A stretch of DNA of 64,000 nucleotides from Hyaloscypha bicolor E (lineage: Eukaryota > Ascomycota > Leotiomycetes > Helotiales > Hyaloscyphaceae). A model generated the notes under the pieces. That model saw only the letters and a program-made list of their open reading frames with translations. It was not told where the DNA came from and ran no database searches. Shown here in pieces: positions 58,143 through 64,000 of this stretch. Where the stretch lies: positions 3,637,183-3,701,182 of the forward strand of contig NW_020194512.1 in the NCBI RefSeq assembly GCF_002865645.1. The letters are read 5' to 3'. The first letter of the stretch is position 1; each line of letters begins with the position of its first letter. A program made the position numbers and the translations under genes.

Positions 58143-59945
58143 CTAAGACACAGTCTTCTCCTCAGTAGCCGGAGCATCACGAACTGGAGTCTCTTGGGCG
58201 GGAGCCACTTTCTTTTCTGCCGGGGCCGCCATCTCAATCCGATCCTCCTGCATCGCGCCCTTATGCAACATACGCTCCACATCAGCAGCACGAACGTCCG
58301 CCTCCACAGTGCCGAACAAGATTTCCATATCCTCGAGCGTGCGGCCCTTGGTCTCCTTAATAAAGAACCAGACAAAGACGAAGTTGGCAGCACAGAAGAT
58401 GCCGAACATGAGGAAAATTCTCCAGCCGATGTGGTTGATGGCGCTCGGGGTCATGTATGTGACGGCGAAGTTGAAGAGCCATTGGGTTGCTGCTGCCAGG
58501 CCAACACCATAGGAGCGTAGACGCGTGGGGAAGATCTCGGAGACGTAGACCCAGGGAATTGGGCCCCAGGAGGCCGAGTAGCCGATAACGTAGAGATAGA
58601 TCATAACAACCATGGCGATGGAGGCGGGTGAGACAGCTGTGTGTGGGTTTGAGTCAGCATTCGTTTTTGATGAAAGCCGAGATGGTGAGGATACGTACTG
58701 TTTACGTTGGTCGGTGGGTGATCTTTCAAGACGCCGCCGATGATAAACATCATGACCATCATCCACGCTGCGCCTCCAAGGAGCGACCACCGTCGACCAA
58801 GCTTGTCGATTCCAATGATCAAGAAGAGGCCAGTAGCGCAGACCTTGACAGTACCATAAACACCAGTTGCAAACAGCGAAGCATTGGTCTTGGAGACGCC
58901 AACCGTTTGAAAGATCTGCGGTGCGTAGTAACCGATAGAGTTCGTTCCAGAGAATTGTTGGCATAGAAAGATGGTGAAGGCAACAGCGAATCGGTATCGG
59001 TTACCTGGGATCAAGACCTCTTTCCATGTCACGCCTTCGGTCAAGTTGAGTTCTTCTTCGACGGCGGCTCGGATGTCTGCAATTTCTTTCATGACTTCTG
59101 GGTCGTCGATCGGCTCGCGGCGCATGTATGCTAGTGAGGCTGTGGCTTCTTCGTATCGGCCTTGCTTGACAAGCCACCTGGGTGATTCTTTCAGGAAAAT
59201 GAGTCCAAGAAAGAGCAAGCCCCCGGGAACGATTTGGATTCCAACCTGGATCAGTACGAGTTAGCCGTTGCCTGGTCGTCGGGAATCAAACCAGGAATTC
59301 CAAGCGAATACTTACGGGAATACGCCATTGCGATGTAGATGGCTTGAGATGAAGGGACACTCCATAGTTGAGCCAGTAAGCAAAAGTAGAACCAATAACC
59401 AAGAATTCCTGGAAGAGGCCCGTGATGCGGCCTCGAACCTCGGGTGGACAGTTCTCCGCCACGTAGATGGGTGTAATACTGGACATTCCACCTATACCAA
59501 GACCAGCAACGAATCGGCCAACATAAACCTGGCTGATGTGATGAAGAGATGTGACCTGGATGACAGCACCGACCAGGAAGACAACTGTGAATCCTAAGAG
59601 GGACCGCTTGCGGCCCAGCTTGTCATTGGCAACGGAGGCGAATATGGCGCCGAAGAAACAACCTGCTGTGAGCAGTGAAACTACATTCTGGGAGATGTGG
59701 GCGTTGGTCTTGCTGGCGAATCCCGTGGTGGCGAGAGGCAATCCGAAGTCTGTTTTGAAGCTCTTCAACGAGAGAACAGAGCTCATAACACCGGTGTCGT
59801 ATCCTGTAGAGAGAAATAGGAGTTAGCATCGTCAGAAACTCGACAGAAGATAGGGGGCAAGACTCATACCGAACAGCAGCGAGCCCATGTAGGCCACTGT
59901 GGTTAGCATGTAGACCCGATAATTTTTGAAGAAGCCGATCGCCAT
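58143..59945 (-). CDS. MFS sugar/quinate-type transporter, 4 exons
   Basis: A sugar porter of about 534 aa. Exons in order of transcription are 59945-59870, 59803-59316, 59245-58699 and 58636-58143; introns are 66, 70 and 62 bp, all in phase. Seen: VAYMGSLLFGYDTGVMSSVL (TM1), NDKLGRKRSLLGFTVVFLVG, GRFVAGLGIGGMSSITPIYV then AENCPPEVRGRI (PESPR-type loop motif of TM4), KESPRWLVKQGRYEEA, the TM7 motif QQFSGTNSIGYYAPQIFQ, DKLGRRWSLLGG, GPIPWVYVSEIFPTRLRSYG, and FIKETKGRTLEDMEILFGTV. These match fungal quinate permease and monosaccharide transporters. The C-terminal tail is alanine/proline/glutamate-rich. Candidate carbon-catabolite-repression sites lie upstream (60257-60270). The substrate could be a hexose, pentose or quinate. 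Confidence 0.93.
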
Positions 59946-60828
59946 CGTGAATAACGTTGCGAGATCAGCGCTCTCTGGCGGTGAGGAAGAGTGGGATGAA
60001 CGGTTCCCAGTGTAACAAACGCCCCTATGATGCTTTGAAATGCACACAGCTTCAGCAGAACAGAGGCGATAAGCAAGAGCCAAATCTTTTCTGAGGACAG
60101 CAGCAGATCTTATATCTGAAAGAGCGGCCGAGATGTTCCCCACCCCCATGTGAGAGCGGCGCCTTCTTCTGGGGTAAGCTTTTTGCCCTTGTTGTTTTCA
60201 GTGGATTTAGTTGGTGGAATAATGTTGTCGCGCTCGGGTCCCCCCTGCCGAGCGTGCTGGGGGTGCGGGGTGTGGAAGCCTCCGCGGCACACTACGGGAA
60301 TTGAGATGCCTCACTAGCAAGCATTCTCCGTTGCTGATCACCCCATTGGAAATAATCCGGCCCATGCCCACTGTCCAGCTTCTTCTCTTCCAATAGCTTG
60401 CTACCGTGACATCCGTGCTGCTGGGCCGTTCGGCCTCGCGGATTTCCACGATTCACATAATTTTTCCGTGTTATTGTTGAAAGGATGGGAATAATGAGTT
60501 GTCTGGATTTGCGGTTCTAGAGCTGACTGTGCATGGAAAAATTCCAGTGGAGGCCGCGATTGGGAGTCTTCCATGTTTGTCAGAAACGATGTAATAAATT
60601 CCAAAATCCTTCGTAGTCTTGGGGTTTTAGCTCTCTAGCTTCGGGAATATATTCCCTCACTATTAGAAAATACTATTTCACTTGTTCTTTAGAAATCTCT
60701 TTCCTTAATACTCATTTAGCTTCTTTCTTTATTATCTTCGGAATTACTCTTAATAATGTCTAAATTAAAGCCCTTTTTACTTTACTTTCCCCAAATATCT
60801 TATTTATTTCCTAAATGGAAAACGATTA
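59946..60828. other. Promoter region of the sugar transporter and AT-rich flank
   Basis: About 880 bp. The half next to the transporter contains GC-rich words that match CreA sites. From about 60620 the DNA becomes AT-rich and runs into the MITE. No gene is seen. Confidence 0.45.
60257..60270 (+). promoter_or_regulatory. Paired CreA-consensus sites upstream of the sugar transporter
   Basis: CTGGGG (60257-60262) and GCGGGG (60265-60270) both fit the SYGGRG consensus of the carbon-catabolite repressor CreA, in direct repeat about 310-325 bp before the transporter start. Paired sites are known to be more effective than single ones. Glucose repression of this gene is an inference. Confidence 0.4.
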
Positions 60829-61539
60829 AAACGACACCCTCCAGGTGTCGATTAGGGTATCGATTGGGGGCCAGACTGGCCACTAACTCAAAGTAGAGGC
60901 GCTCGAACAAGAATACCAAAACTCTAGCATTTTCCTTAATTTAATTTTATAAGGAATTAATATAACTTAAATGTCACGTGTATGCGTTCACGTGACCACC
61001 TCCAGCCATTTAACCGTGATTAGGCGTATTCACCTGTGGTGAATACTGTAGTCTTTTGGCCCAGTGAGCTGTGGTGCGAGCCTAATTCTCACATATTATA
61101 TTAAAACTTAATTAATTTCCTTATAGCGCGAATTAAAGGCTATTTAAATATAAAGTTTTTATAAAATTAAATTTAATAATAGCTCTTTAAATTAAAGTAA
61201 TTAAAATTTTCATGTTTTATAGCTTAAAAATAAGCTTAAGAAAGCTTAGAAATTTAGTAAATACGTTCCTAAAACCAGATATAAAAGCCCTATAAGCCTA
61301 TAATTTTTAGGGCCTTATAAGGCTCAAAAATTAGAACTTAATTAATTAATATATAAACTTCCTTAAATTGAAATACTATTTTAAAGAATCTCTTTATTAT
61401 AGGTTAGAAAGCAAGTAATTATAATATAAGACTTATAATATACTAGCTTATACTTATGTTAAAAAATCCAACTTAAAATTTTTAAAAAGCCTTAGTGGCC
61501 AATTAAACACCCCAATCGACACCCTGGGGGGTGTCGTTT
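60829..61539. mobile_element. 711-bp MITE with hairpin-forming inverted ends and TA target duplication
   Basis: Both ends begin AAACGACACC (left at 60829, right ending at 61539) and are flanked by TA (60827-60828, 61540-61541). The inverted similarity extends imperfectly for about 60 bp, to TGGCCACTAA on both sides. The interior is non-coding and AT-rich, with a short GC-richer core at about 60970-61090. Each end folds on itself: CGACACC-CTCCA-GGTGTCG on the left and CGACACCC-TGGG-GGGTGTCG on the right. The TA duplication suggests mobilisation by a Tc1/mariner/pogo-type transposase; the ends differ from those of the element at 12907-15509. Confidence 0.85.
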
Positions 61540-61608
61540 TAGTCTTCCCCCCCCCGATTTGTTCATTCCTGATTCCCAGCCACATCCCTCAGCACCTCCG
61601 GGTTCAGC

Positions 61609-62905
61609 GTGCCAACCAGAAACACGACCCTGATCTACCCCATGACTTTTACCTACAGGACCACCTCGAGCCCCGAGAGCACCGAGGGCAGATCCACCAG
61701 CCGTGCCAGTGCCTATTGTGAGGCCACTCCCGGATCAACCGTTCGGAAGCCGAGCAGAGGTTCGCGAGGAAGAGCTGCACCAACTAAACACGGATTTATT
61801 ACGTGCCTAGATCAAAGAGATTGAGGCCATGATAACTGCGCCAATAGAAAAGCCTGGAGCACTGTCGACTGAAGGTAAGAGTAACTCCCCTCTCGTGAAG
61901 TCTATAATATCGTCCCATCCTGGAATCGATCCCTCCTTAACCAGGAAGATATACGCTAACGACTTTACACCAATAATGCTTCAGAAGCTCCGAACTGGCA
62001 AAGGAGTTATTTACTTCCAGGACAACTCTCTCCGAGTGATTGACAGCAAGCTCAAGAGCGGCCCTGAAGCTACTAGCGCCAGAGACTTCGGGAACTACTC
62101 ATATATTTGGCTAGACGCTTGGGACAACTGCTTGTCGGTGTGTAGTCAAATACACTTCCAAAGGGTCCCTTAAATGGCCACGGCAATGATTAACTTCGGG
62201 AAAAGGGTCGTGGAATTGCATTTTGCAAGTTGCCTTGAGCATCACGGAATTATCTGCGATGGTGGCATTACCAACTATACCCTTTGGGAAATCCCATACG
62301 ACACGACCATGCGCCTCTATCCATTTGGCAGTCAAATCAGCTATATAAACTCGCCCCCCCCTGCCTCCCTTTCGGCCTCGCAACAGCACCTTTCCTATTT
62401 AACCTCTTCGCTGAAGGTTTCCATCGAATACTGCAATCCTGGTTACGATGGACTGTGTCACACTATTTGGACGACTTTGTTAGGTGATACCCCAACCCCA
62501 AGCAACGCCTTCCTTCCTTCAGCAAGCCGAGATAGAGTACCATGGATTAACCCCTCTCCTCGGCGTTCTAGAAAACAGGAAGAAGGATGCCATTGGCACA
62601 GTAGTAATGGTGCTTGGAATTTAACTCGATACGAAAACATTTGAGGCTCGACAATCCCCAGAAAAGCTTGCGAGATTTTGTCAAAACCAAAGATGTCACC
62701 ATTTGACGTACAATCAATACCAGGCTTCCTCTCATGGTGTGCAGAGGTAGTCAGACTTGGTAAAATCTACCTCCACCACTTGTGGGTATTCATGTCAACT
62801 TTTCCGCCAACAGCAGCCTCGAGCTATCTTCTGCCAGTCCCTTACAATGTCCGACTTGATCTCAGGCGGGATATATCTGCCTTTGTTGAAAATCTGCAAT
62901 TTTGC
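61609..62905 (+). pseudogene. Decayed retroelement: gag-like region plus reverse transcriptase (DIRS/Ngaro-like)
   Basis: Several broken plus-strand frames form a retroelement relic. At about 61830-62170 a gag-like segment reads SHPGIDPSLTRKIYANDFTP. At 62350-62490 the reverse transcriptase core is clear: CLPFGLATAPFLFNLFAEGF, then HYLDDF, the catalytic Asp-Asp motif. Stops follow at once. Further on, EFNSIRKHLRLDNPQKSLRD and SIPGFLSWCAEVVRLGKIYL match the segment between RT and RNase H that has the form G-x-L-x-F-x-x-x-V-V-x-x-G-R in tyrosine-recombinase retroelements (DIRS1/Ngaro) and their fungal relatives. No recombinase or terminal repeat was seen. The class is therefore tentative; the RT identity is firm. 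Confidence 0.75.
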
Positions 62906-62948
62906 TCAAAATAGCCTGGTTTGGTGTACTACTGTATTCATGTTGGCT

Positions 62949-64000
62949 TTAGACGGTGTGGGTAGCATTCCCAACCGCAAGTGCGAAGAAGGGAGCCTTT
63001 TTCAGGCGTGATGACCAAACCCCAATATCAACCACGAACATTGCTTGACCCAGGAAGACCTCTCTCCCTATTTTCGCAAAAGCCGTCTCTCTTTCTTTGC
63101 TGATGTCGTCTTCGGGATTCAAATCCACTTGGCAATATGTACCACCTGATGTTTCCCCTTCCTTTGTCTCCATCATCCTGGACAAAATGCTAGACTTTGA
63201 ATAGTCGGCAAGCACGAGAAGACGGCAAGAACACCTATGTGAATCGAATCCTATCTCTTTTTGATGTTGAACTTGTGATCTGACGAATACCGCGAGCACT
63301 TTTGTGGTGTCACTCTTTTTCTTAAACAGCAATGTCCCATGCCTACCCGATCCACTATCTGGTGAACGGATAATCTTCTGAGCGGAGTTCCAGTGTTCGG
63401 GGGGAAATACTTCCTCGAGCACGTATTCGTCATCTGGGCTGTCTGGCATTGTTCGGATCAAGAAGTGGTCCGTTCGATCCAAATCGTTAACAGTTGGAAG
63501 CAAGACCTCTTGTCTAATATAGATGGTCCTGACCTTCGCCTGAGCTGCATGGTGTGGTACAACAATCACCGGATTCACATACCACACATCTCTTGCAAAC
63601 TGGTCTCCGTTTGCAGATGCTACCGGCGAGATGTAAATCCCAAGAGGTCCAAGGTAATTGTCTTCGTAGTGACAGGCAAGTATGGCAGAGTATTCTTTGA
63701 AATTGTCGTGTTGGATCACGGGAAGCTCCATGCACAAGCCCTGGTTCGTCATCGAATATGGCCTGCTGACCTCCCAATTTCTGTACGGCACGACGTTTCT
63801 AGAGTGTTCGAACGCAGCAGGTGAGCGAGCCAGGAAGCCTCGTAGAGTGGAGGAAGTCTTCTCGTTGGTCGAAGGGAGTAGGTCGTACTCCTGTGTGGTC
63901 AATCCCCATGCAAACAGTGACTGATCATCGGAGCTTCTCATGATTTCTTCCTGAAGTCTGATGAATGCCCTCTCTCCTTCTCCGTAAAGCAATGGCAGAT
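62949..64000 (-). CDS. HET-domain protein, C-terminal part (5' end beyond the window)
   Basis: The frame is open to the right edge and ends at 62949, giving at least 350 aa of the C-terminal half. It opens LPLLYGEGERAFIRLQEEIM, then RSSDDQSLFAWGL, the segment that follows the HET domain in many fungal heterokaryon incompatibility proteins. After it come RGFLARSPAAFEHSRNVVPY and ITNQGL-like sequence (SMTNQGLCMELPV), which mark the C-terminal region of the family. The N-terminal HET domain itself should lie beyond position 64000. Such proteins act in non-self recognition and cell death. No frame break is seen in the visible part. It lies directly beside the retroelement relic. Confidence 0.85.
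   Translation of the reverse strand, partial: LPLLYGEGERAFIRLQEEIMRSSDDQSLFAWGLTTQEYDLLPSTNEKTSSTLRGFLARSPAAFEHSRNVVPYRNWEVSRPYSMTNQGLCMELPVIQHDNFKEYSAILACHYEDNYLGPLGIYISPVASANGDQFARDVWYVNPVIVVPHHAAQAKVRTIYIRQEVLLPTVNDLDRTDHFLIRTMPDSPDDEYVLEEVFPPEHWNSAQKIIRSPDSGSGRHGTLLFKKKSDTTKVLAVFVRSQVQHQKEIGFDSHRCSCRLLVLADYSKSSILSRMMETKEGETSGGTYCQVDLNPEDDISKERETAFAKIGREVFLGQAMFVVDIGVWSSRLKKAPFFALAVGNATHTV

Overview
The window is nuclear DNA of a filamentous ascomycete (Pezizomycotina). The evidence is: many genes split by GT..AG introns of about 46-160 bp; gene families largely confined to filamentous ascomycetes (HET-domain proteins, Fung_rhodopsin and RTA1-like membrane proteins, Zn2Cys6 regulators, DUF6594, spherulin-4-like protein); and AT-rich transposon relics in which glutamine codons have become TAG/TAA, as expected from repeat-induced point mutation (RIP). 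The class is not certain. Leotiomycetes is a weak guess from the overall look of the proteins.

Left part (1-12.9 kb): a three-exon MFS sugar transporter, a DUF6594 membrane protein, a beta-lactamase-fold serine hydrolase on the minus strand, then about 4.6 kb that is gene-poor. At 12907-15509 lies a complete pogo/Fot1-like DNA transposon with 88-bp inverted repeats and a decayed transposase.

Housekeeping block 1 (16.5-23.1 kb): a DHA1-type MFS transporter, an SPT10-like acetyltransferase/zinc-finger protein, and the chaperonin subunit gene CCT7. It is followed on the minus strand by a truncated fungal transcription-factor-domain gene and a Zn2Cys6 regulator with two frame breaks.

Membrane and accessory block (28.5-40.3 kb): an RTA1-like protein, a Fung_rhodopsin-type membrane protein, a GABA/choline-type permease, a cytochrome P450 and a spherulin-4-like gene carrying an in-frame TGA. 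No gene cluster with one clear pathway is evident; P450, permease and rhodopsin-like genes are neighbours but not obviously co-functional.

Housekeeping block 2 (40.9-50.1 kb): the catalytic subunit of DNA polymerase epsilon (POL2), divergent from COX20, then a conserved basic/acidic protein of unknown function.

Right part (50.8-64 kb): a HET-domain pseudogene with an internal deletion; a large secreted single-pass membrane protein with low-complexity, dibasic and beta-type repeats; a quinate/hexose-type sugar transporter preceded by candidate CreA sites; a 711-bp MITE built of hairpins; a decayed reverse-transcriptase element of probable DIRS/Ngaro type; and the C-terminal part of another HET protein running off the right edge.

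Exon coordinates were worked out by hand from reading frame and splice signals. Products were recognised from motifs, without a database search.
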